DNA of 64,000 nt from Pelodera strongyloides (GCA_036852015.1 JAANDG010000013.1:434001-498000); one strand, 5' to 3'; shown: positions 1-12,204, counted from the stretch's first letter. Notes: a model not told the origin generated them from the sequence alone. Numbers and translations are program-made.

Positions 1-297
1 ACGCGTTCCTTCAAGTGTGAGGGCAGTTAAGGTCAGTTTCGATATTTTGTTTGTGCGGTTCACTGATTTACACTTTTCTCGTTGTGCCTGTCACTGTCTA
101 TTATGTTTTTCGTTTTCCACAGAACGTAGAAATTTTTATATGAATTTTAAGTTAGTTTTTACAAATACAAGCATGTGTGGGTTTGATTTTTTTATTTCCT
201 TTGTTAGCGCGATAGCGCTGCGCTAACATATATTAAGTTTTAACCTTTTATTTTTATTTAATTTTGAATCTGCCTATGCCCGCCGGCTGGCGACGAG

Positions 298-640
298 TTG
301 GCGACCACCTAGCCAAGTTTTCTGAGCTAACGATCTAACCACCTCGATTAGCATATTGCCGTTTCCGAATTGGGAAGTGATACAAAAAACCTCACAAAAC
401 CAATCATAAATTGGCTGGCGACCACCTAGCCAAGTTTTCTGAGCTAACGATCTAACCACCTCGATTAGCATATTGCCGTTTCCGAATTGGGAAGTGATAC
501 AAAAAACCTCACAAAACCAATCATAAATTGGCTGGCGACCACCTAAGTTTTCTGAGCTAACGATCTAACCACTCGATTAGCATATTGCCGTTTCCGAATT
601 GGGAAGTGATACAAAAAACCTCAAAACCAATCATAAATTG
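298..640. repeat. 117-bp tandem repeat, about three units
   Basis: The phrase gcgaccacct recurs at a spacing of 117 bp (core accacct at 304, 421 and 538). Units one and two are almost identical; the third has several small deletions. Each unit ends with an A-rich stretch followed by accaatcataaattg. The array lies just upstream of the first predicted gene. Confidence 0.95.
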
Positions 641-735
641 GGTTTCGTAGTTTCATCTTCCATTCCCAGACTTACCTGTGGGGTAGGTGCTCCGTGCTCT
701 TGTTCGCATTGGGGTTGGGGAACGGGAAGTTGAAC

Positions 736-2424
736 ATGTTTTTCGAAACTAAGTGTTACCGTGCCTTGGTGCTTCTCTTCCCATTGTTTCTGTTTGGATT
801 GCAGAATTGTGTTATTGACGACACCGTGCTGACGCACAAATCAAGCGCTGCGGCGACTTGTATGGATATCACTGTACCAGCAAGAAGGTCTTCAGATGAA
901 ATAAACAGCTCCCCAGATGAACAAGGCATGATGATGCAGGAATCTTATTATCATTCCAACCCGAACCCGAAGGTATTCACCATTTTGTGTTATATACATG
1001 TATTCACACATGCACACACGCGCTTGTATGAGAAATAAGAACACGTGTAGAGTACATTGTACATAGGTCAAGAAGAGGCGGAAATTGTTTTCGGCAGTCC
1101 GGAATTGGTGGAAGGGTACGCCAAGAATTCATGAAAAAAAATGGGTAAAATTTGGTGGAAGAGTGTCTATACCACGCCCCTTTTCTAGCAAATTAGGAAA
1201 ATTCGTGGAAAAGTGCAAAATTTATGGAATGGTTGACTCTATAGGGACATAAAAATGTCCAATTTTGGTGGAAGGCTGGAAGGGATTTTCCACACTTCTT
1301 GACCTCAGGTAGAGTAGTGACTGTTGAAGGTGGCTTCTCGGTGCTAGCGTTAAAAGTAAAAGTAAGACCATTGTGCGGGGCTAACGTTTGTTTAGTTTAC
1401 AAGTATCAAGTAATCATTTTAGCTAAGGACCATGCAAATGCACTGAGAGATCGACCGGACCGCACCGATCTTTTCCTTGTACGAAACTAGTTGAAACATT
1501 GACGAAAAACAAATCCACCGTGGGTAGAATAGCTTGAAAATTGTTGTGTTCAATGTTCATTTTCATTGTTGCATTTACTTTACAGAAACCGAATTCTGTG
1601 TCTTCTGGAAACGTGGAGTGTGAAGTGAATCTGGGGGCATGTGCCAAACCCCAACAGAAACAGATTTTGGTTCCGAGGCAAGCATGTTAATAATTACTTA
1701 TCACTTCACGTATACTATAGTCTTAGCCAACTGACAAATATTCCAGAAACCTATCAGGGGTAGACAGGAATATATCTGAACTTCGGATGTAAACTGTAAA
1801 TTCCGTTGTGCCGGGTGTGCGCTGACCTAAATTAAATGTGTCTTCTTGCTGCGTTAAGAGTTATAAACTGTGTCGTGGAATAATTCTTGTTATGGGCCTC
1901 TTCGATAATTACCAAGATACCAAGGCAGCGAACGGTGCGTTTTTGCTTCTTTAATATTTTTTTCCAGGATGATTCGCGAAGTTTGCAAGCTGGCAGAACT
2001 TGATTTGCGTGTAGAGGTATGTTATTGTGACGTGGGTTGGAGACGGAACTTTGTTTGGTTTTGGCTCTTGTTGTTTCTGGATTTGCTTGTCTAAGATTTC
2101 TCTCTAGTGTTTGTTTGCTAGGATACTGACTGACTAAGTGTACCTTGGTCTTGGTATCTTGGTAATTATTGAAGAGGGCCCATTATTTTTGCCCGTCGTA
2201 ATTTTTTGTCGCCTAGTCGTCCTTCGCTGGTTATCTATCCTATAAAATTACCATCTGTATTTTTAGAAAGTTGAAGGCGAAGCTGCTTTTGGGACCCCGC
2301 TCTTGGAATTTTTGTGCTGTTTTGCGGTGAGTCTCTTTTTCGTTGTTCTTCCTGTTGTTGCCGAATGCAGCTGTCTCAGGCAAGTGGCGACCAGACACAA
2401 ACCGCGCGCATAGCCGAGGGCTAG
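736..2424 (+). CDS. predicted five-exon gene, unknown function
   Basis: I do not recognise this protein. Exons that keep one frame are 736-972, 1586-1677, 1968-2016, 2267-2326 and 2371-2424 (stop TAG), giving about 163 residues. Acceptors read tttacag, tttccag, ttttag and aatgcag. Intron 2 would use a GC donor (GAG then GCAAGC at 1678). The N-terminal part holds a hydrophobic run (ALVLLFPLFLFGL, about residues 10-22), possibly a signal anchor, then a Ser/Thr-rich stretch. The third exon encodes a charged helix-like segment (IREVCKLAELDLRVE). The frame stays open upstream of 736 to an AG at 649-650, so an upstream exon ending near the tandem repeat is possible and the start is uncertain. No domain is visible. 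What supports it is the consistent phase of five exons, not homology. Confidence 0.4.
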
Positions 2425-4130
2425 GCTAGACCATGTGCATTTTCTTTTATATTTTTTACTTTTCAGACCATGTGCATTTCCTTTACGATCTCATACTGTC
2501 TTGTGTGCGTCCTCGGATAGTCGGTTGGTGGACAATATTTTGTTTTGATAGCCATACTTTAGCATTGTTGTTTCTGTCTCTTCGTTTTTTGTTGCTGTGA
2601 ATAGAATTTTACCTTGTCTTATCTCGAATTTTAGACTGTTCTTTTGTAAAATGACCGTTGTGTTGTTGTAGTACACTAGACGTGAGTTTGTTTTCCGGGC
2701 ATGTAACGTAGCTACGTAGCGCTGTGAATTGTTAGTTTCTTGACTTGAATTTCTTACCCCCTAACACCCTCCTAATAGTCCTAATTACCAAATGGCAATG
2801 GAAGATTAGTTTGTTAGTTACTAACATACTAATTAACATACTAGTTGCTGTTTTTCAGTCTCTGTGCTGCTATCCTAACATGTTGTGTAGTGTATGAGTG
2901 TGAAATTTTGGGGGATTAGCTCGGCTTTTTTAGAAACAATACATAGTGAAGCCCTGTTTAATTGTTATCTGTGAATTGGATCTCCTCCTGTATTTTGTAA
3001 GTTGAGTTGCTAGTTACGTAGTTACCATAGTTGTTATTTTCCTGTGAATATTCATTTGTTACCGATTGTTGTGTATAAATTTTTTGTGAAAGAGTGAATG
3101 TTATAATTGACACGGCAAGTTTATACGAATAAAATACTGTCTAGATATATGCGATGCGGGTGTACTGGATATGGGCGTTAGCGAAGCTAGAAGTAAATTT
3201 GTATATTATTTTCATGGGCGTGGTAAGCAAGCTCTGCATTCTGGACCCTCGTCTTGCTCTTTTGTGTTGTTGTTTGTTGCCAGCCGCTCTGCGGGCATCG
3301 ATTTTTAGGTTTTCTCTCTTCTCTTCTCCGCATTTATATGTCAGTGCGACTATCACATTTTTAGTACGGTCCCGCCTTTCAGTGATTTAGAAACTTAAAA
3401 TAACTGTTTGAATATATTATTTTGTTTGCCTTGACTTTCATTTTCTGGGTTCCAATTCCAACCAAAAAACGCGGTAAATGTAAATGAGGCACATCATGTT
3501 TGTTTTTGTTCTATGTTCATTGTTATTGAGTATTGCTCAATTCTGACCTTGTTTTGTACTTGTACCCTGATCATTGTTGTTAATAGCTGTGAATTCCGGT
3601 TTATCAGCAAAATTTCGCTTTCGCCCCCCCCCCCCCGCTTTTTATGCAACTGCGGAACGTTCTTGATAAATATTACAAGAGAACAAATATTTGGATGATC
3701 AAACTAAACTGTGGTTTACTCTTTTAGGGCGCATTAGAGATGGACATTTTCCGGAAAAGAAAAAAAAAGTGGTTCGAGATGGGCACCGAGAAAAAAAAAT
3801 ACATGCAAAATAATTGTCGAAAATGCAAATATACCGTAATTGAAACTAAAATCAATCGATCATTTGCATGTGTCTGCGTGGCAATTGCATTCTTTTCTGG
3901 TGAAATCCATCTCGAACCAAACGTTTTCTTTTCCGGAAATGTCCATCTCGAATGCGCCCTAATATTTCGTTTTTACTAGTCGCTGCTGATAACACTCGCC
4001 CAGAATTTTGTGAAGATGTATTGCTTTTCTTGGGAAAAAAATGTATTCTATTTTCCGTCGATTGTGTTTTAAAATGGACTTGTTCAGAAAAAAACTCGAA
4101 TACTCGAAAGTTCCCAACGGATGAGTGAGT
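2425..4130. other. intergenic, no supported gene
   Basis: AT-rich sequence with only short shadow reading frames. It holds a C-run at about 3624-3635 and the inverted-repeat element at 3724-3962. I see no exon with good splice sites. Confidence 0.6.
3724..3962. mobile_element. MITE-like inverted-repeat element
   Basis: The left end TTAGGGCGCATTAGAGATGG is matched in inverse at the right end (CCATCTCGAATGCGCCCTAA). Both arms continue with TTTTCCGGAAAAGAAA-like sequence. It is about 240 bp with no coding capacity. I could not define a target-site duplication. Confidence 0.75.
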
Positions 4131-4587
4131 ATGGGTTTGAGCTGCATTGCGCAATTAAACATTCGTTGCGCAGCCCATCAACTCTGTGTATTAATTGGGT
4201 GAATTTTTGGGAATTTGGGACGAACACTCACTCCCGCTCCCGGAAAGTTCGCATTTTTGACATGAGCATTATTATAGCCAAGTTATGGTTTACCGTTAGT
4301 ATATAGGTGGTAGACTCGCTGCGTAAACCGTAAGGTGAACTACTATAGTACTTTCTATGTGCTAACTTAAGTTATATAAATTATCCACCAGACTCATTAG
4401 TCGACGCTAGAATACTGTCACCTTGTCACCTAAAGCAAATAATATAATCTATATAATATTTTAGTAAATCTGTGCTATATATGTCATAATGTCATTAGTT
4501 GTTCAATTGCTTGTTTTATACGAGGCTGGAAATTTTTACGAAAATGTATTATCTTCGTGCATGTGTTTGTACCCTTATATTTCAGCC

Positions 4588-7500
4588 ATGTATTGGTTCA
4601 TACTGATTTTTTTATCCTTCACGAATAGTGCAAAATCGTCAGAATGGGATGCGACCAACTTTCCAAATCCTACGGCTGGACAATTCAAGGTTGCTATTCA
4701 TAAGTATACGGTAGATCAACGGATTTAAGGATATGTTATATGCTTTAGCGGTGTACGTGCTGTTATAGGAATGGGGCCATTATATGAGTATGTCATAGTG
4801 AGTATTTATGAGTATTTAGTATATAAAGTACTTTAGGAATGCAATATGCGAACGACTGCGAGCATTTGTGATCCAGATGGCGTACTGTCCGAGTCTGCGA
4901 GATATAGACTGGATCATGACCTAAAACAGTTGGAAAGCAGAACTAGACAGGTGTTCTCTTGCTCTCTTTCCTCCTTTATCTCTCTCTCTATGTATGCTCA
5001 TATTGCTCATGGTTTTTTGCATGCTTTACTCAAGACGTTCCTTTATGCAATAACTTATTTTACTTATCTCAGGATCGCGCTCGTACATTCTGCGACAAGA
5101 AAGGCGTTACTGCAGCGATGGCAGTGGCTCGGCACGTCAAAGGAGGGTCCACTGATGTGAGTGACTTTCATCAAACTACACTTTTTTTAAGATTGACTTA
5201 GGTTGAGCATGAGGATCAGATAACTATAAAAAATAACTATAACCTCAGACTTGTTGATATGGGGATTATGAGTTACACAACCAAACTCTGGAAAGAAGAC
5301 CTAACATGGGTCCTTGTTGAAGATTTCCATGGTGGTTTATGCGACTAATATGAAGTTTTGTCTTTCTTTATTAAAGTTCTGGCATGTGTACATTTTAGGC
5401 TGTCAAGCGTATGGCGAACGACATGTTACAAAGATGGACGCTGGATCCACAGTGTCAGGTTCGTTAGGGGAACATGAAAACGAGGTAAACACTGAGGCGA
5501 GGCCGCAGACCCGCAGAAAAACGGGCGCTATCCGGTCACCAAATGGTTTCCATCGAACTAAAAAGAGAAGAGACTGATCATTTTCCGACATTTAGTCATC
5601 AACAGGTTGCCAGGTGGTTTGGACAACCGAAAAAAAGAGGTATACCTGGTTAGTACATAAAGTATCTTGCCTGTTGATAATCAGTTGTTGCGTTGTTAGT
5701 GCCAGCCCAGGGTCAAGAAAGAGAGCAGGAGGCGCAGACGTGTGGGAGAGATGGAGTCTATCATTGATTACAAAATATAGTACAGAACTCGAGCTACTAG
5801 CGTAGCGGAGTTAGAATTCTCGTAAGCTAATTAGCGATAAAATGTCATAAACATGAACCATGTTGAAAGGCCGATCATTTGAATGTCAGGGTTTTTCATA
5901 TGACACTTTTTTGAGTATATTTGTAGCTTGTAGATGGGTGAACACCGATTGGATGTATCAAGCATACGACAGTGCCTTGTGGTCTTTGTGGCCGAAAATT
6001 CTACAACACTACTCCCTGAATTTGTATCGGAATACTGTAGAATTTGATATAACTTGTAAGTTGTCCTCTTTTTCAGAAGGCTGTCGTGATTGTCGTGTCC
6101 ACTGACGACGCCAAATTCTGGGTGGCCAGAGATGACAAAGTGCCCATTTATGCCCAAGAGTTCACTGAAATTTTCGTCCAGCAGGTTTGACTTGTCAGTG
6201 ATTAGCAGATACATATGCTAATAATTCTGTAGTAGTCCAACTCAACTAACTCAACTGAATTGTACTTCGATATTTTTGGCATTTACGCCAAATTATCTAG
6301 AAAATCATATTTCCTTGCTTTACGAATAATTAACTAATTTCTTTCAGAAAAGTCTCTTCCAGCAGAAAAACTATCAGCAGGCGCTTACGAATATCCTTCA
6401 AGGTGAGGCTGAAGCGTAGTAAAGGTTTAGCTCAAGACCAATTTACACGAGTACATGTTAAATCTGACAATAAGTTTAAGGAGCATACAGCAACCTTGAT
6501 TTCTTGGGAAAAGCCTTTATGACTACGTTTATGTTCCTCGTGTGCAGCTTTATGAGCTAACAATAAGCTTTACGTGCAACGCATCAACAAAAAATTTATT
6601 GAAGTTAATCAATAAATCAAATCACTAACCAGGGATTTATTTTCTATGTCGCCGTTTACTGGTGAATCTGCGTAGGCCACGTGAAAAGGCATAGTTTCAG
6701 CTACACTTTCAATAAATAAAAGTGTTCGTTATGTTTTTCAGAAGCGAGGAATTGGCCTTCAGAATTTTTAGCACGTTATGCGTGTAAGGCAAAAAACGGC
6801 TAAATATTTAGTTGCCAGATAGCAATTTTCAGTCATTGGTAGTATAGTGGTGAGGGCATGGGATTGTCAAGACGAAGGTCAAAGGTTCGATTCCTCTATA
6901 ATGATTTTTTTTGCAATTTTTTTGTGTGTCTAATTTTGCATTAAAGAGCTAATAATTTTGTTTAGTTACCTTTTTTCGACTTTCAAACACTTTCCTAGTG
7001 TGAAAAACAACCATACCTGCCAACCAATACCAAAAAAATGAGAAAAAAAATTTCCAAGATTTTCTGATAAAATTATGGTCCACTACGTGGAAAAATTTCG
7101 ATGCCATAACATAATTTTTTTTAATGAATATTCATTTGCAACACGGATCTTACGACGATGGAAATCGATAATAAAGTGTTTGCTTGATTAGAATGTGCGC
7201 AGACAAGGAGAATGATGTCGTCGTCAACTGTTGATTGTTGGTTCGTCTCGTAACAGATCATTTGGCTGGTCGACAAATACCTCTCCTTCGAGAATACCAC
7301 GTAATATTGTTGAGAAGCTATCAAATAGCTCTTACTCTAAATGAGAAGGAAGCAGATATCCGGCAAACATACCAAACTAATCCTTGAATAGTGAAACTAC
7401 TTCGGCAGCGTCGAAGAGCATTTTTGGGCAGTGAACTGAACATAGGGTGATTCAATGCTTTCCACCAATGTGTACTAGCCTAAACTACAAAGTTTATACT

Positions 7501-10500
7501 TTGTAGTTTGTTTATCGATGCAATACCAACTATGAAACGATCAGGTGCCCAATGGCATTATCATGGCGCGGCGTAATTCTCCTTGTCTGCGCATATTCTA
7601 ATCAAGCAAGCATTTTATTATCGATTTCCGTAGTGGTACGACCCGTGTTGCAAATAAATATTCATATAAAAAATTATGTTATGGCATCGAAATTTTTCCA
7701 CCATGATTTTATCAGAAAATCTTGGAAAAATTTTTTCTCATTTTTTGGTATTGGTTGGCAGGTATGGTTGTTTTTCACACTAGGAAAGTGTCCGAAAGTC
7801 GAAAAAAGGTAACTAAACAAAATTATTAGCTCTTTAATGCAAAATTAGACACACAAAAAAATTGCAAAAAAAAATCATTATAGAGGAATCGAACCTTTGA
7901 CCTTCATCTTGACAATCCCATGCCCTCACCACTATACTACCAATGACTGAAAATTGCTATCTGGCAACTAAATATTTAGCCGTTTTTTGCCTTACACGCA
8001 TAACGTGCTAAAAATTCTGAAGGCCAATTCCTCGCTTCTGAAAAATATAACGAACACTTTTATTTATTGAAAGTGTAGCTGAAACTATGCCTTTTCACGT
8101 GGCCTACGCAGATTCACCAGTAAACGGCGACATAGAAAATAAATCCCTGGTAAGTTCGGTTTCAGCAACTTGGGAGAAGGCTCTTGACAAGCAAGGGACT
8201 CCCAGTAATTCTGGAGGTGGGCGTGGCACTGGTACTGGTGGCGGAGGTACGGGCGGTTTCGGAGGCGGAGGAACGCAGGGTGGGGGTGGGCAAGGTCCAG
8301 TTGGAGGCGGAGGGAAGGGGTGAGTTTTCTTTGGTTTGGTGAGTACGGTAAAGACTAATTGATAAGTTAACTAATTGATGAATGGGGTAAGTGAAGTTTG
8401 GTATTAGTTACATCCTAATATGTAGTACGGTGAAGACTGACAGTTAACAATTAGTGTTGCTTATCTAAGTCAAAGAATTATCTGTTCAAGCAAAATGATG
8501 CACCCATTTAATACTTCTTATACATTCTCTCATATCTTACGTTGCGCAAAAATAGTATCAATTACATGTCGTGCATTTTGCTGGGATTTAGAGCTTGACA
8601 TGTAAGGTATCCTGTTTCATCACCTCCACTTTCCGTTTCAGTAGCGGCCAGGGATTCAAAATGCCGTCGATCTCGAAGTGGGTCGTGCTGTTCATCGTCT
8701 GTGTGGTCATTCCGTTGTTGTTGTGCTGCTGCTGTATCTATTGCTGTTGCTGCAAGGGCAAGGGCGGTGCTGCCCGACAGCCGCTGCCCCAGGACGGTGG
8801 AGGAGGTAGTGTTTTTAAAGCTGTATGGCATGCGGATTGTGAAACATATCTAGGCAGAGTTTTAATTCGGTATGACACTTGGTTTGTGAAACAAACGTTG
8901 GTGATCTACACCCTACACCCTCGTTTACATATTATGTATGGGCGAGTGTATTCTAGAAAAGTCTACTCGGATGAAGTGGGAACATTAGTAGATTAAACTC
9001 TTGGTTCAATCAATCTCGCCGGAACAGATTATTAATTTATTTCGATCAATCTTTTCATATTGTTTATTTTACAGGTCAAATGGGCGGGGGAGGAGGCGGA
9101 GGCCGCAGGTAAGCTTACCGTTAATTATTAATTTGTTTATTTATTTATGATTTTTATGCTAAACTATGGTTTATTAAGAGAAGTGGGGTTCTCCTTGATT
9201 TTCCTCCAGAATAGTCTTTTAATTAACTACAGTACTGAACTTTTTGCTCGGTCTACCTACTGATAGATGGGAATATAGTTATTCAACATACTTTCAAAAA
9301 CTGGATGTTATCTTATTTAACATTCTGTCGATTTACCCCCATTTACTGCCAAACCACATATTTGCATATCGGCGACAAAGACAAAAATTTGCAGTGGCGG
9401 TGGTATGGGCAACTTCCTGAGCACGTTGGGTGGCTCTGGCATTGGGAGCATGCTGGGCGGCCTGCTCAGCAGGGGAGGACGAGGAGGAGGAGGTGCGGTT
9501 TTCACTGATATCTTAGAAGAATAACAATATATTATTTTAAAGAAAGCGTACGGATATTTAATTTAATTATACAGATAAACCAAGCAAGCGGTGGTGTAGT
9601 GCCTTGCATCGCCATTGTTGTCTACCACGAACGTTGCTGGTTCAAGGTTTAGTACGCGCGCGCGGCTGGTTGCACTGACCCGATCGTGTGGTAAAACGTT
9701 AGCGTGTGAAATTTGGATAGATGCTAACAGGCCACCCATTCTGTGTAACGTCCACTGCGAAGGACAGTCGAGGTTTCTAATTTTCCTACTAAGAGAGTCA
9801 TCTCGGCCTGATTGCTAACTGTAGGATTTGGCTTTTCAGGCGGTGGGGGTGGTATGCCAATGGGTGCAAGCGGAGGTGGATACGGTATGGGCGGGGATAG
9901 TGGATACCAAGGGGGAGGTGAGCCTTTTTTATATTCTCATATTCTCTAGTCACGCGCCTGTGCCTCCCGCTGTTTCCATATGTCTCTCTCTCTCTCTCTC
10001 CATATCTATTTCTCTCTCCCCTCGCTGCTTTCCGACTCTTTCTCTCTCTGGCTTACTAGGATGTTGTTCTGCGAATTCGCACCGGAAAAAAACCAAAAAG
10101 AATTCTCTTGGAATTCTTTTTGGATTTCTTGCTTTGCGAATTTGCAGTATTTCCGGTGCGAATTCGCAGTGCAAAATCCTAGGCGAGAGAGCAGGCACTG
10201 CGGAGAGAGAGAAAAGTTTTTTGACGTTTTTCGGTGCCAATTCGCAGACCACATGGGAGTCTGCGATTTCGCACCGGATATTTTGCCGGTGCGAATTTGG
10301 AAAGTTTGCTGTGCGAATTCGCACAGCCCGCTTTTCCGGTGCGAATTCGCAATCCATTAACAGAGTATATCGCCACCGCCAGAAACCTAAACGTAAACTT
10401 AAATGCAAAGATATTAGATATTTATAAAATCTGTTGTATGTTTCCAGGTGCATATCCTTCCGGACCTCAACCTGTGTACGACGATAATAAGGGAGAAGGA

Positions 10501-10563
10501 GGAAAGGGTCTCTATCCATCTAAAGCTATTAAAGATGAAGGAGGCGGTGGCTCTTGGGCCTAA
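4588..10563 (+). CDS. MOLO-1/TPM-domain membrane protein, copy 1
   Basis: MOLO-1 of C. elegans is a single-pass membrane auxiliary subunit of levamisole-type acetylcholine receptors, with an extracellular TPM-like domain; this protein belongs to that family. Twelve exons in frame: 4588-4689, 4837-4950, 5073-5156, 5399-5458, 6077-6184, 6348-6402, 8166-8319, 8642-8805, 9075-9108, 9395-9492, 9840-9917 and 10448-10563, giving 388 residues. The order is signal peptide (about 1-17), TPM-type domain (about 35-174, with ICDPDGVL at its start and the acidic STDDAKFW motif), a Gly-rich linker, one transmembrane helix (about 239-258) flanked by Cys-rich CCCCIYCCCCKGK, then a Gly/Tyr-rich cytoplasmic tail ending GGGGSWA. 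The start is favoured by a TTTCAG acceptor two bases before the ATG, as expected for spliced-leader trans-splicing. Intron 6 holds a large foldback element and intron 11 a palindrome cluster. The family has several nematode paralogues, so no symbol is given. Confidence 0.9.
6833..6904 (+). tRNA. tRNA-Asp-like sequence in left arm of foldback element
   Basis: It is 72 nt, the length of a tRNA-Asp, with an intact A box (TAGTATAGTGG), anticodon GTC in loop TGTCAAG, and B box GGTTCGATTCC. The acceptor stem is mostly paired (TCATT with AATGA). The anticodon stem is badly mispaired and no intron is present, so it is probably a tRNA-derived pseudogene that keeps its internal promoter boxes. Confidence 0.7.
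7875..7946 (-). tRNA. tRNA-Asp-like sequence in right arm of foldback element
   Basis: Inverse copy of the sequence at 6833-6904, with one difference seen (GATGAAGG for GACGAAGG just after the anticodon loop). The A and B boxes and anticodon GTC are kept. The arms differ elsewhere by indels and substitutions, but this segment is nearly unchanged. Confidence 0.65.
10048..10375. repeat. cluster of GCGAATTCGC palindromes inserted in intron 11
   Basis: The motif GTGCGAATTCGCA, often preceded by TTCCG, recurs about eight times in both orientations, perfect near 10070, 10162, 10312 and 10340 and degenerate near 10137, 10228, 10263 and 10291. The equivalent intron of MOLO copy 2 (16361-16515) lacks the whole segment, so it is an insertion or a local expansion. 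Pyrimidine-rich simple sequence precedes it. Confidence 0.85.
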
Positions 10564-12120
10564 GGACTCATAGCCTAGTTGAGTAAGGAGGGTAACTTTA
10601 AAGCGGTATTATACCTGGCTTGGCCCATTAGAAGAACTAAGCAGTACAGAAATTAGCGTAGAAACATCCATCATAGTATTCGCGTCCGCCTTTATAAAGA
10701 CAACGATTCGCTTGCGGGATCAACCTTTCTTATTTTTGAGCAATATTCCATATGGATACAGATCCTAGATAGATTTGTTTCGAAGAGCTTTGTTGCTCAA
10801 AGTATAAGTGAGGTTCGGTAACGTTACGAAATCATATAGCACTTTTAAAGTACATATATTTTTGTTTAATTTCATTATAGTAAGTTTCTTTTGCTGAAGT
10901 GTAATAATTTAGTGACATTGTAATTGATGTAGATACAGGTTGAGAACTTTTCAGTTTCATTCATCTTTATGTTAATCACCAACTGACTACTTACTAACCA
11001 CGTTTTTTGACTTCCAAGGTTATCACTCAATAATTTGTAAATACATTTTAAAAATGCCCAATATCAATATGTACACTTTCTCGAGCGTGGAAATTAAAGT
11101 GGTGGGCTGCGTGTTTATGTAGCTTGCGTTTGTTAGTTAATGGGCAGCTACGAAAAAGTAGTTGTGCCCTGGTGTGGCCGCCCACCCATAAGTATGCCGA
11201 GAACGCGCGGCCAATCTTCAAAGTTTCCTCATTCTATACAATAGATAAGATACTCGTCTATGTCTATACACATTGAAGGTGTGGGATGTAATTGTCTGTA
11301 ATGATTGCCATGCATATTCAGTTTTGTTTAAAAAAAGAGTAAAAAAATGGTATACAGTTCATTTCGAGCTCAGTGCCGATTACCATATTTTTTGCGCATT
11401 TGTAATTCCCATTATTGTTTGTACCCCAATTCATTATTTCGGTCTGCCCAAAGAAAACGAATCTCATTTACTCATTTGAGATTTAGGCTTATTGTTTTGT
11501 AATAAATGGTTTATGTAATAGATGCCGACCAAATAATTCATAGTTTTTATTGTTCTAAATTTGCATACCATTCGCCTTTGTAATTGTTCAATGTAATAAA
11601 CATGTACAGTATAGTACAGTATACACTTCCTTGACTTCCTGCTTCATTCTGCGAGTTGGATGCATTTTACGCTAATTCATGTCCTGATCAAGGTTCATTA
11701 CAAGTGTACAAGTGAAAGATGTGCATGTGACAAAATGAAATCTTACAAAGCTTGCACATACATATACTGTGCAATTATGCCGGTTCTACAACATCACCGA
11801 ACGTTCAATAAAAAGTAATACACGGTAAAATATACAGCACGACCAGCATATACTATGCATCAAAAATGGATAATGTTAAAAAGAACTACTGGAAGTAAAG
11901 AAGACAAAGAAAAGTATAAAGCACGGATGGGTTTTAACAAAAAAAAAAGAGATTAGCATAACAATCTCAATACGGTGCGGGAAACACTTTTCTTGTTCGA
12001 CGCGCAAGTTGTGCATCGCACCATTTCTGCACCTTTCCGGCAACTTTTTTGAAAGCTCTCGGATTTGCCGTAACTGTAGTTGTTGTACTAATATTTTTCC
12101 GCACGAACAAGTCTCACATG
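10564..12120. other. 3' flank of MOLO copy 1
   Basis: No reading frame here is supported. AATAAA-like sites occur near 11505 and 11597. Most of the tract is matched by the 3' flank of copy 2. A TTAAAGCGGTAT element end lies near 10597. Confidence 0.6.
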
Positions 12121-12204
12121 TGTTGTGTGGTCGAGTGGTCTAAGGCGCTGTTTAGAGAAAGTATCTAATTAAGAGTGTATGTTCGAATCGAACACTCTAC
12201 TTTC
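12121..12204 (+). tRNA. tRNA-Leu-like pseudogene
   Basis: Type-II tRNA layout: A box TGGTCGAGTGGTCTAAGGCG, a putative anticodon TAG in TTTAGAG, a long variable region, and a B-box-like TGTTCGAATCGAACA. The acceptor stem and anticodon stem do not pair well, so I read it as a decayed tRNA or tRNA-derived element at the junction of the two duplication units. Confidence 0.5.

Larger units (their letters stand above)
6629..8150. mobile_element. 1.5-kb foldback element with TAA target duplication
   Basis: It lies in intron 6 of MOLO copy 1. The arms (about 6629-7217 and 7572-8150) are near-perfect inverse copies, beginning CCAGGGATTTATTTTCTATG. The corresponding intron of copy 2 (15152-15262) is an empty site reading ctaagttcgg, whereas here TAA (6626-6628) and TAA (8151-8153) flank the element. 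A TAA duplication fits PIF/Harbinger-type (TWA) insertion. The loop of about 350 bp shows no transposase. Each arm carries a 72-nt tRNA-Asp-like sequence. Confidence 0.9.
4130..11940. repeat. duplication unit 1 (MOLO gene copy 1 plus flanks)
   Basis: Sequence from about 4145 (upstream of the gene) to about 11935 (downstream of it) matches, in order and orientation, about 12385-18365. Examples are the upstream match around 4160-4290 with 12375-12495 and the downstream match around 11870-11935 with 18293-18365. The copied tract therefore includes the gene, its upstream region and over 1 kb of 3' DNA. Confidence 0.9.

Noticed and set aside
9585..9660. GGTGGTGTAGTG stretch resembling a tRNA A box
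   Set aside because: No proper anticodon arm and a poor B box; too weak to list as an RNA gene.
9950..10519. Frames of up to about 190-200 codons on both strands
   Set aside because: They are produced by the repeated GCGAATTCGC cluster within intron 11; the true exon 12 begins at 10448 in another frame.
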